From positions 130,899 through 194,898 of the forward strand of contig CAYWPR010000002.1 of assembly GCA_964460115.1 (NCBI GenBank): a stretch of DNA of 64,000 nt, given 5' to 3'. The notes below the pieces were generated by a model. The model was not told the origin of the DNA. It saw only the letters and a list, made by a program, of their open reading frames with translations, and made no database searches. Origin of the DNA: JAEUJZ01 sp964460115 (GTDB lineage: Bacteria; Myxococcota_A; Polyangia; Palsa-1104; JAEUJZ01). Shown one piece after another: positions 56,520 through 64,000 of the stretch; the first letter of the stretch is position 1, and each line of letters begins with the position of its first letter. Made by a program: the position numbers and the translations under genes.

Positions 56520-57446
56520 TTAGGGCAATATTTTCAGCAGTTCAATATCGAACACCAGCATGCCGTAGGGCCGGCCGGGGCGCGGGGTGTTGCCGTAGGC
56601 CATCTCTCCAGGAATCCAGAAACGCGTCTTTTCGCCGACGACCATAAGCTGTACGCCTTCGGTCCAGCCTTTGATCACGCCGTCTAGCGGAAAAGAAGCT
56701 GGCTCGCCTCGCATGACCGAGCTATCGAACATTTTGCCATCGGTGGTCCAACCACTATAGTGCACTTGCACTTGGCTGCTCGCCTTGGGATGTTCGGTGC
56801 CGGTTCCCTTCTTCAGAACTTTATAAGCCAGTCCGGACGGCGTTTTCTTGGCATCCGCCGGAGCCGCAGCCACATCGGAGGGCGCAGCCGGCGCCTTTTT
56901 GATGGCTAGCAGTTCAATATCGAACACCAGCATGCCGTATGGACGCCCCGGACGCCCGGGAGTATCGCCATACGCCATGCTGCCGGGAATCCAAAAGCGG
57001 CGTTTTTCGCCGACGACCATAAGCTGCACGCCTTCGGTCCAACCGGGAATGACGCCGCCCAGCGGAAATTCCGCCGGTTCGCCGCGTTTTACCGAGCTAT
57101 CAAACATCGACCCATTGGTCATCCAGCCGGTGTAGTGGACGCGAACTTTGTCTTCTTTTCCGGGGTGTTCCGTGCCGGTGCCGGCAGAAAGTACCTTGCT
57201 GGCCAAGCCGGATGGAGTTTTTTGCGCATCCGCCGGCGGAGCCGCCACATCCGACGGTGCGGGAATGTCTCCGGGCGCCGGGGCCGGGGGGGCGGCAGCG
57301 GGCGCCGCCGGAGCCGATGGAGCCGACGGCGGGGGTGCCGTTGTCGTGGTTGCCGGTGGCGCTGACGAAGAGGGTTCAGACTGCGGACAGCCGACAAGCG
57401 CCAAGGCGGAAAGCGCAAACGATGTAACTAGCAGTTTTTTCAACAT
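56520..57446 (-). CDS. Lipoprotein with two tandem FKBP-type peptidyl-prolyl isomerase domains
   Basis: 309 residues from ATG 57446: signal with lipobox ALVGC, then a Ser/Ala/Pro-rich linker to about residue 75. Two FKBP domains follow (VRVHYTGWMTNGSMFDSSV and QVHYSGWTTDGKMFDSSV; both end in RPYGMLVFDIELL). The frame extends to 57554 but those 36 residues precede the signal peptide. The two domains are so alike that the DNA repeats over 32 identical bases at 56536 and 56908, 372 bases apart. It would help fold periplasmic or outer-membrane proteins. Confidence 0.94.
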   Translation of the reverse strand: MLKKLLVTSFALSALALVGCPQSEPSSSAPPATTTTAPPPSAPSAPAAPAAAPPAPAPGDIPAPSDVAAPPADAQKTPSGLASKVLSAGTGTEHPGKEDKVRVHYTGWMTNGSMFDSSVKRGEPAEFPLGGVIPGWTEGVQLMVVGEKRRFWIPGSMAYGDTPGRPGRPYGMLVFDIELLAIKKAPAAPSDVAAAPADAKKTPSGLAYKVLKKGTGTEHPKASSQVQVHYSGWTTDGKMFDSSVMRGEPASFPLDGVIKGWTEGVQLMVVGEKTRFWIPGEMAYGNTPRPGRPYGMLVFDIELLKILP

Positions 57447-57592
57447 GGCCGAGCATGCTACTGCCGCCGCCTTTACACCGCAACCCGCCACTTGCATCGA
57501 TGCGCCGACCTCATCGTGCAATAGCGAGCCCGAACCGCCCGAGTGATCCATCACCCACGAGACGCCCTTGCTGTCGACAAATATGCTAGCTC

Positions 57593-58600
57593 TTAGAGCG
57601 CCTCATTTAGATGCAGTTGTTCGATGCGCTTTGCACGCTCGGCAACGGCGCGGCGCAAAGCCAGCGGTTCTAAAACTTCGACGCCGGCGCCAAAACTTAG
57701 AATCCAGTTAATCAGCCAATCGGAAAGGGGATTTTCGATGTTCACTTCTAGCGAACCATCACGGATCGGCGATACGCGCGCCGGATCAAACCGCGTACGC
57801 ACTTCATAGCTTAGCGCTCGATCAAAGCGCAGAAAGACGCGCGGATGGGCGGTGGCCGGTACAAAAAGATTGTCGCGGCGAAACTTCTCCAGATCGAAGC
57901 CCTTTTGTATTTCAAACTGCGCCTGGCCGTCTCCGCCGTTGCCAAGCGCCGAGACCTTGGAAACCCTTTCGACCTTAAACAGCCGCGGTTCATCATGACG
58001 ATGGCAGCGACCAACCAGATACCAGGCACCGCGATGATTCAAAAGCGCATAAGGATCCACGCCGCGCAGCTCGGTCATTCCGCGCGAAGCCGAATGATAA
58101 AGAAGCTGCAGGGGCCGGCGAGCGGTAATGGAGCGATGCAGCTCGCTAAGCACCGCCAGGCGATGGTGATCCTCGGTTTCCACCACGGATTCACCTTCTA
58201 GCTTTAAAAGCTCGGGCGATGCTTCGCCGAGCGCGGCGCGAATTTTGCCCAAAAGCCGCGCCACCGCATCTTCATAAGGACGAAGTCCGGAGCCGGCCAG
58301 CGCGCGCAGCCCCAGCGTCAGCGAAAAAGCCTCGGCAGCGGTCAAGCGCAAAGGCCGTGTCAACCCCTGCGGCAGTTCCGCGTAGACACAGCCGTCTTCG
58401 TCATCGATGCTCAAAAGCAGAAATTCATCGGGGCCGCCAGCCGGCGGACCGACCATCGACAAAAGTTCGATGTCCTCACGCAGGGTTTGCTCTTCTATAG
58501 AGAGCTCCCGCGCCAGTTCAGAAAGCGGCACGCCCTGCCGGTTGAGAACGGCCGGAACCAAATAAAGAAGCCGGCGCAAACGCCCGTTAGGTTCCATCAT
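57593..58600 (-). CDS. WYL-domain transcriptional regulator, second of a pair
   Basis: 335 residues. N-terminal winged helix (GVPLSELARELSIEEQTLREDIELL), WYL domain in the middle (AWYLVGRCHRHDEPRLFKVERV) and the WCX C-terminal extension. Together with the next gene upstream, which it overlaps by four bases, it forms a PafB/PafC-like pair. In actinobacteria such pairs control DNA-damage genes. Ligand unknown. Confidence 0.93.
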   Translation of the reverse strand: MMEPNGRLRRLLYLVPAVLNRQGVPLSELARELSIEEQTLREDIELLSMVGPPAGGPDEFLLLSIDDEDGCVYAELPQGLTRPLRLTAAEAFSLTLGLRALAGSGLRPYEDAVARLLGKIRAALGEASPELLKLEGESVVETEDHHRLAVLSELHRSITARRPLQLLYHSASRGMTELRGVDPYALLNHRGAWYLVGRCHRHDEPRLFKVERVSKVSALGNGGDGQAQFEIQKGFDLEKFRRDNLFVPATAHPRVFLRFDRALSYEVRTRFDPARVSPIRDGSLEVNIENPLSDWLINWILSFGAGVEVLEPLALRRAVAERAKRIEQLHLNEAL

Positions 58601-59826
58601 CTCACCTCACCGTCATGGCCAGCCGGCTGTCCGTGAATTTCGCCGGCATTTCGCCGCGACAGTGCCGAGGCAATTTCCGCAACCCGCTGACGCAGGCTTT
58701 GCGGCGAAAGAATGCGCAGCGCCCCAGCGGCGCCAAGCACGCGGTTTACCATGTAATCGGGATTGCGACTGTCGAATTCAACGACCACACCGTCGCTGCC
58801 GCGATCGGCAAGCGGAGTCCGTGTCGCCGCGCCAAAATCTTCATCAACGACCCAGGGAGTCTCGGCACTGACCCACAACTGCACACGTTCGGGAGGATGC
58901 CGCTCGAAGCGCCAGGGGGAAATGACGCCTTGCTCTTGCAAAGAAAAATCTCCCGGCACGTCAAAATCCGGCGTACGCAGTTTCGTTACGACTTGCAGTT
59001 TGAGGATGCGGTCCACGCGAAAGCGGCGAATGGCTTGCGCCCGATGGCAAAACCCGACGAGCAGCCATGCCCCTTGGCGGTAAACAAGTCCGTACGGATC
59101 GACTTCGCGTTCACTTGGGCCGCTGACCGGGCTAGTGCCCATGCCGTCGCTATCGCTGTCTCGAGCATCGCGTTCGACCTCGGGAAGAGGAGTGCTTGGG
59201 CGATGAAAATCATATTCAAAGCGAATGCGCTTGCGATAGTGAACGGCTTCTTGAAGTTTTTCCAGGTGCTCGGCCAGCGAGCCAGAGCGATAGGTGGTCG
59301 GCAAGTGCACAAGCACATCGGCGCTGCGGGGGCCGCCGCCTCCGGCCGGCAGCGCTGTCGGCTCGGTGGGTTCAAGCGTTTTTGGCGGTTTCGAAATTCG
59401 CCGCCGCGTTTTCGCCGACAAGCCGCTTAAATCAAACATCAGCTTGCGCACGGCCATTTCCGCCGCATGACGGTAGGGAAAATCGCTTTGATGGCGCGCC
59501 GCAGCGGCCGTGGTCACAAGCACCGCGACTTCTTCGGCGCTTAAGCTGATCTCGGGCAGCCGGTACTTCTGCCGGTCGATCATATAGCCACCCTCTATCG
59601 GCGCTTCGGCATCTTCTTCGGGGGTGATGAATCGCAGTGGGACCCCCATCTCTAGAAGCGTTGCTTTGTCCCGTTCAAAGGCGCGCGCGCCAGCTTCGGG
59701 CTTGGTGGTGCGATATTCGCTGAACTGCTCGCGCAGCTCGGCCAGCGAGATGGGCCGCCGCGCATCTAGAAGCAGGACCACAAGATCCAGAAGCCGTTTG
59801 GTCCGTGAGTCGGAGAGCGAATGCAT
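58597..59826 (-). CDS. WYL-domain transcriptional regulator, first of a pair
   Basis: About 409 residues from ATG 59826 (MHSLSDSRTKRLLDLVVLL); an earlier in-frame ATG at 59865 adds 13 residues. Winged helix, then a WYL domain (AWLLVGFCHRAQAIRRFRVDRI) and WCX extension, with an inserted Pro/Arg-rich linker around residues 150-180. Pairs with the following WYL gene. Confidence 0.92.
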   Translation of the reverse strand: MHSLSDSRTKRLLDLVVLLLDARRPISLAELREQFSEYRTTKPEAGARAFERDKATLLEMGVPLRFITPEEDAEAPIEGGYMIDRQKYRLPEISLSAEEVAVLVTTAAAARHQSDFPYRHAAEMAVRKLMFDLSGLSAKTRRRISKPPKTLEPTEPTALPAGGGGPRSADVLVHLPTTYRSGSLAEHLEKLQEAVHYRKRIRFEYDFHRPSTPLPEVERDARDSDSDGMGTSPVSGPSEREVDPYGLVYRQGAWLLVGFCHRAQAIRRFRVDRILKLQVVTKLRTPDFDVPGDFSLQEQGVISPWRFERHPPERVQLWVSAETPWVVDEDFGAATRTPLADRGSDGVVVEFDSRNPDYMVNRVLGAAGALRILSPQSLRQRVAEIASALSRRNAGEIHGQPAGHDGEVR

Positions 59827-59873
59827 GTCTGTTCGGAAGTACTCCCGCCGAGCCGCTTTAGTCAACTGGGACT

Positions 59874-61838
59874 CTACCTAGGCGTTCTGGCTTTGCGCGG
59901 CTGCGGTTTGTTCTTGGTCGGTTTTGCCGCCGATTTATCACTTTGATCCGGCGAATCCGGCACCGAAATGGTCTTGGGATCCGCGGTCTTGATGTTGGCC
60001 AGTTGCGGCGGATCGATGATGACAAAATCTACGCGGCGGTTCTTGGCGCGGTTGGCCTCGGTATTGTTGTCGGCTATCGGTCGGGTTGGACCATAGCCTT
60101 CGGCTTCTAAGCGGCTTTCGTCGATGCTGTGGTCGTTAAGCCACTGCATGACGCTTTGCGCCCGGCGACGAGATAGGTCGGTGTTGTAGTCAACCTTGCC
60201 GCGGTTGTCGCTATGTCCTTCGATGCGAATCTTTTTGATCTGCGGCGAAGCCAAGAGAGCATCGCCCACTGCTTGAAGAACCGGAAAGCTCTTTTTCAAA
60301 ATGACATCGCGGTTGGTCGCGAAAAATACCGGCAAAAGGATGTTGATCTTGCCGTTTTCCACGGTGACCAGGCCCGGACAACCATTCTTTTTCGCATCGG
60401 GATGCGGCGCGCCGGCTTTGTCCGGACAGGCATCCAGCGGATCCGGAACCGTATCGTGATCACGGTCTTCGGCCGGACAACCCATCTTTTGCGGATCCGG
60501 TACCAGACCCTGCCGCACATCCGGACATTTATCCAGATGGTCGAAAATACCATCTTTGTCGCGGTCCTCGGCCGGACAGCCTTTCTTTTGCGGATCCGGC
60601 ACCAAACCCTGCGGCACATCCGGGCAAAAATCATCGCCGTCTAAAACGCCATCGTTATCGCGATCTCCCATCGGACAACCCGGACGATTGGGATCAGCGC
60701 GCAAGCCTTGTGAATTGTCTGGACACTGATCCTCGTTGTCTAAAATGCCGTCGCCATCGCGATCCTTGGCCGGGCAACCCGGCCGGCGCCGGTCTGGACG
60801 CCAGCCTTTGTGCGTATCCGGACAAAGATCCTGTTCATCAGGAACGCCGTCGCCATCGCGATCCGGCACCACGACTGCGCGCGTTTTCTCATCGCGAAAG
60901 GGCGCATAGGCCACGCGCAGAAGAACTCGTCCATCCGGCGTTCCCGGTTGGCGCAGAATTCCAAATCCGCCGCCAAGGCTTAGCTGAATGAGCTTGGCGA
61001 TGTTGTAGTGCAACCCAAGCATCGCTTCCATGCTGGTGCCGTTTTTGCGAAAGGCATTTTTGCCAAGAATTGCGGTGGCCGCGACAAATTCCGGCCCGAT
61101 GGACAAACGCAGCTTGGTAGAGGCATAGGCCACGGCGGCGCCAAATTGCAGTTCGTCCTCGGCCGTGGCGCCAAGACCCGGGTCGCCCAAAGTCGCTTCC
61201 GGTCGAACAAGCACGCCGCCTGTAAACGACCACAAGATTGAATGCGTTAAGCCGCCCAGCACAAGCTTGGGCAGGCCGCGAACTTCTTTGTCGCTGGCGG
61301 TCATCGGCAGGCTGCTTGAAAACTTGCGCAGCGGAACCCAGATTTCGCCCCCGATGTGTATCGAAAAAGGACTGCGGTAGGGCTGGCCCCACAGCCGTAC
61401 CATGGCGCCAAAACGCAAATCAGAAACCGTCACCTGATCCGCCGGAGCGGCGCCGCCAGCCGAACTGCCATTTTCCCAAAAAACCACCGGCAGCGAGGCA
61501 GTCAAGAGCACGCGGTCCAAAAATGAGCCCGCCAGATCAATGTGCCCAATCAGTTGGTTTTCAATGACCGCTGCCTTATCACTGATGCTGCCATCGGTAT
61601 TGATACGACTAAAAATCAGCGGTTGATGCGCATAGTTCAGCGTGATTCCGGCTGCGAAGTAACGAATCGACGAATAATAGGGATGATCGACCCAGAGCGA
61701 CCACTGCCCTGCAGCCGTCGGCTCGTAGCGGTTGATCTGAAAGCCCTGGTTCTGCGCATGCCCTGGCGCAGCGTATAGAAGCAAAACGCCGAGCAGCCAC
61801 AGCCACAATCGACGTGCGTCGCGCATCCACATCACCAT
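59874..61838 (-). CDS. OmpA-family outer-membrane protein with thrombospondin type 3 repeats
   Basis: About 654 residues from ATG 61838. Signal peptide (LWLWLLGVLLLYAAPGHAQ), a beta-barrel-like region to about 320, five calcium-binding TSP3 repeats (DRDGDGVPDEQDLCPD type) at about 323-473, and a C-terminal OmpA peptidoglycan-binding domain at about 496-616 (IRIEGHSDNRGKVDYN, LSRRRAQSVMQWL). The DNA repeats strongly at 60420-60870. The gene begins four bases after the stop of the DUF11 protein and the two are probably coexpressed. Surface structure or gliding-related envelope role is possible. Confidence 0.94.
   Translation of the reverse strand: MVMWMRDARRLWLWLLGVLLLYAAPGHAQNQGFQINRYEPTAAGQWSLWVDHPYYSSIRYFAAGITLNYAHQPLIFSRINTDGSISDKAAVIENQLIGHIDLAGSFLDRVLLTASLPVVFWENGSSAGGAAPADQVTVSDLRFGAMVRLWGQPYRSPFSIHIGGEIWVPLRKFSSSLPMTASDKEVRGLPKLVLGGLTHSILWSFTGGVLVRPEATLGDPGLGATAEDELQFGAAVAYASTKLRLSIGPEFVAATAILGKNAFRKNGTSMEAMLGLHYNIAKLIQLSLGGGFGILRQPGTPDGRVLLRVAYAPFRDEKTRAVVVPDRDGDGVPDEQDLCPDTHKGWRPDRRRPGCPAKDRDGDGILDNEDQCPDNSQGLRADPNRPGCPMGDRDNDGVLDGDDFCPDVPQGLVPDPQKKGCPAEDRDKDGIFDHLDKCPDVRQGLVPDPQKMGCPAEDRDHDTVPDPLDACPDKAGAPHPDAKKNGCPGLVTVENGKINILLPVFFATNRDVILKKSFPVLQAVGDALLASPQIKKIRIEGHSDNRGKVDYNTDLSRRRAQSVMQWLNDHSIDESRLEAEGYGPTRPIADNNTEANRAKNRRVDFVIIDPPQLANIKTADPKTISVPDSPDQSDKSAAKPTKNKPQPRKARTPR
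60420..60870 (-). repeat. Direct repeats encoding the TSP3 units
   Basis: Five units of about 95 bases, each with GATCGCGATGGCGAC-like or similar Asp-rich codons and a shared CCGGACA, encode the calcium loops. They are coding repeats, not CRISPR. Confidence 0.75.
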
Positions 61839-61842
61839 GTTT

Positions 61843-64000
61843 CTAACAGCGACGCCGTCTTCGTAGCAATATTCCCAAAAGCGCGGCAGCAAAAGCATAG
61901 CCAAAGCCGGGCGGGCGCCCGACCTGCATCTGACAAGCAATACCGGCTCCGGTCAGTTGAAAACTGCCGAGTTCTACCGTCGTATCGACAACATTGTTCG
62001 CCAAATTGGAATCAGTTGCGCCTTTGGGCAACACACTGGCTTTGCTGACAAAGCGCGTGGCATCGGCCATCGCCAAAATCGCAATTTTGACGGCATTGAC
62101 AGAGGCTCCCGAAGCAATATTGCCGTTATACCAGCAGGACACTTGCTGATTGACTGGAGCACAATTCCAGCGAGCGGGGGCATCTATGCGAAAGACGCTG
62201 CCGTCTTGAGGAATGTCGAAAGTCAACACGGCGCCGGTGGCGGCTCCAGATCCCTGATTGACGAGGCTTAAGGTGTAAACCACCGGAATGTCCTGCCGCG
62301 CTGGATTCGGCGTGGTGCTGACGGTCAATTGCAAATCCACGGTGGGCGCATCGCCAATGGGCGTCACCTCGACCGCGGTGTTGTTTGCCGTATTGCGGTC
62401 TTGGGCGCCGAGTCCATCGACGTGCGCGGTGGCGCTAAGCGATGAAGCGGCAGCACCCGGCTGTACGCTGATCAGAATCGCCGGCAAAAAGCCCGTCGAA
62501 ATGCTGCCGACGTTGGATTTGCAGGTCACGCGGTTGACAAAGGCCGAACAGCTCCAGTGATTGGCGGCCGTGTCAAAGCTTAGGACGGTGTTTCCAAACG
62601 GCACATTGAAGGTCACGATGGCGCCGGTCGCTGTGGTCGGCCCGCTGTTGGCGACGCGAATTTCATAGCCGATGGCGGCTCCGGGACTGGCAGGATTTGG
62701 CGTGCTGTTTAGACCGATGTTGAAATCGGCGGGCGGAAAATCTCCGATGGGCGTGTCGCTACTGGCCGTATCATTGCTGGGGTTGTCATCTTTGGCCCCA
62801 AGCAGCATGCTTAGGGCCACCGAAGCAAGGGCATTGCTAGCGCCCTGCGCCGGAAGCACGAAAATATGCACATCCGGAAGCGCAGCATTGGGCGGTACGC
62901 CAATGGCGGCATTGGGCGGCGTGTAGGTGCAATTTACCGCCGTGGCTGCGGTCGCGGTCATGCAGGCCCAACCGGGTGAAGTAGCCAAATCTACCTTTTG
63001 TAAGGTGGCGCCCGCCGGCAAGCTGTAGGCAAACGAAACGCCATCCGCGGTACCCGGACCGAAATTGGCGACGGTAATACTATAGTCGATGGTCGCGCCT
63101 GGACTGGCAGGGTTTGGCGTGCTGGAAATAAAAACGCCCAAATCCGCCGGCGTAGACGAACCCAGCGCCAACGAGACACTGGCTGTGTTATCCGCCAAAT
63201 TCGGGTCGTTAAAACCCGGCGGCATCAAAGCACTTAGCTGATAGTCCAGATTCGTCGCAAAGCCAGCCGGAATCTTGATGCTCAAAACGTAGGTCAGAAC
63301 GCCACCTGCCGGCAGGGCGGTAATCAGCGGAGAGGCGCTTCCAGTGATACTTCCCGTCCCGCTTGGCGCGGGACAATTGGCGTTATTGCCAAAGCAGCTC
63401 CACGAAATATCGCTTGCCGACAAGCCGCTTGGCAGGCTGTCAAACAGGGCGGCGGTATTGGCCGGCTCGGGTCCGCTGTTGGCAATCGTCGCGGTAAGCT
63501 GAATCGTGTTTCCGGGATTCAAGGTGCCGCGCGTAAACAGCACTTGCGTGGAAAGATTTGATGGAACACAAACCGGCAGGCTGGGTGCATCCGCGTAGAT
63601 CAGGGAATCCAGCGCTTGACCCTCAGCGCCATTGCTGGCGCCGTTTACAGCAAAGCTCGCCTGCGGCGGCGAATTGGTCGTGCCGGCAGATCCGCCAAGG
63701 ATGCTTTGGGCGGCGCTAGTTCCCTGCGGCGCAAACGTTGCGATATAGCCACCGCCACCACCGCCGCCAGGACCGTCGGCGTTAGTAACTAGCAGCGCCA
63801 GTTCGACTTGACTGCCACCGTTACCACCGCGGGCATTTACGGTTAACGAGTTTTGAAAAGCTTGCCCGGAAAGGATTACCACCGAACCGCCACCGCCGCC
63901 GCCGCCCGCGCCATCGCCAATGCCGGAAAGCGGCGCACTGGCATCGTGGCCATCTTCTCCATCGGCGACGATCTGACCTGCCCCTTCAAGGCCGCCAGTC
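61843..64000 (-). CDS. Large DUF11-repeat surface protein, 5' end beyond window
   Basis: The frame is open from the right edge to the stop at 61843, about 719 residues. Gly-rich N-terminal part as seen, then about five DUF11 repeats (TPNPASPGATIDYSITVANFGP type), which are extracellular immunoglobulin-like folds. The C terminus is GFGYAFAAALLGILL followed by RRRRR and Cys, a hydrophobic-plus-poly-Arg tail like the MYXO-CTERM/GlyGly sorting signals, with a Cys about 30 residues before the end. Export and surface anchoring are inferred. The OmpA/TSP3 gene follows. Confidence 0.9.
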   Translation of the reverse strand, partial: TGGLEGAGQIVADGEDGHDASAPLSGIGDGAGGGGGGGSVVILSGQAFQNSLTVNARGGNGGSQVELALLVTNADGPGGGGGGGYIATFAPQGTSAAQSILGGSAGTTNSPPQASFAVNGASNGAEGQALDSLIYADAPSLPVCVPSNLSTQVLFTRGTLNPGNTIQLTATIANSGPEPANTAALFDSLPSGLSASDISWSCFGNNANCPAPSGTGSITGSASPLITALPAGGVLTYVLSIKIPAGFATNLDYQLSALMPPGFNDPNLADNTASVSLALGSSTPADLGVFISSTPNPASPGATIDYSITVANFGPGTADGVSFAYSLPAGATLQKVDLATSPGWACMTATAATAVNCTYTPPNAAIGVPPNAALPDVHIFVLPAQGASNALASVALSMLLGAKDDNPSNDTASSDTPIGDFPPADFNIGLNSTPNPASPGAAIGYEIRVANSGPTTATGAIVTFNVPFGNTVLSFDTAANHWSCSAFVNRVTCKSNVGSISTGFLPAILISVQPGAAASSLSATAHVDGLGAQDRNTANNTAVEVTPIGDAPTVDLQLTVSTTPNPARQDIPVVYTLSLVNQGSGAATGAVLTFDIPQDGSVFRIDAPARWNCAPVNQQVSCWYNGNIASGASVNAVKIAILAMADATRFVSKASVLPKGATDSNLANNVVDTTVELGSFQLTGAGIACQMQVGRPPGFGYAFAAALLGILLRRRRRC

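Noticed and set aside
60420..60870. Regular repeats that could suggest CRISPR
   Set aside because: They encode TSP3 calcium loops in frame and have no unique spacers.

Overview
This is a 64 kb piece of a draft chromosome from a moderately GC-rich Gram-negative bacterium, most likely a member of the Myxococcota or a close deltaproteobacterial relative. The reasons are the dense set of FHA, Ser/Thr kinase and PP2C phosphatase proteins, the OmpA protein with thrombospondin type 3 repeats, the alanine- and proline-rich linkers, the inositol-phosphate synthase, and a C-terminal hydrophobic-plus-poly-Arg tail of the surface-sorting type. A run of ten N at 38806-38815 inside one gene marks a scaffold join. 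There is no rRNA operon, phage, intact insertion sequence or CRISPR array. One tRNA, tRNA-Gln(UUG), is present.

Layout. 1-9.4 kb: PP2C phosphatase, zinc-ribbon/FHA protein, two exported proteins, a Ser/Thr kinase homologue whose catalytic HRD reads HRN, and an Hsp70-like ATPase. 9.5-17 kb: outer-membrane protein, Tat-exported PHP-type hydrolase, PLD/cardiolipin synthase-like enzyme, lgt-lspA lipoprotein maturation pair, EF-G-like GTPase. 17.2-19.4 kb: compact operon of a four-His b561-like membrane protein, a YceI protein and a double Rieske protein. 19.6-22.5 kb: lipoprotein and a five-domain S1 RNA-binding protein. 22.6-29.5 kb: five-gene minus-strand operon (glycosyltransferase, radical SAM, RND exporter, UPF0104 membrane protein, tandem SRPBCC protein) with a divergent polysaccharide deacetylase, probably for making and moving a glycolipid or polyisoprenoid-linked product. 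30.4-38.4 kb: prs, tRNA-Gln, FHA protein, methyltransferase, low-complexity protein, dnaJ, nth, Nudix, HhH protein. 38.4-43.6 kb: gapped epimerase gene, two perfect parS-type palindromes, two divergent polytopic glycosyltransferases, amidinotransferase-fold protein. 43.6-49.5 kb: a 622-base stretch with repeats, then hflX, ino1, three small plus-strand or minus-strand exported or enzyme genes and a second YceI. 49.8-54.2 kb: three-gene FHA operon. 54.3-64 kb: RNase E/G, possible small RNA, tandem FKBP lipoprotein, two WYL regulators, OmpA/TSP3 protein and the 3' part of a large DUF11-repeat surface protein.

The most interesting unit is the operon at 49.8-54.2 kb: an FHA domain fused to a CpaF/VirB11-like ATPase domain that has lost the P-loop lysine and the His box, followed by a membrane protein with two FHA domains and a SUKH (SMI1/KNR4)-TPR protein. 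With the kinase homologue and phosphatase at the left end this suggests a phospho-threonine signalling apparatus in which several parts are non-catalytic scaffolds. The b561-YceI-double Rieske operon looks like a small periplasmic electron-transfer module, and the two parS sites suggest proximity to the chromosome origin. All functions are read from sequence only; no database search was made.
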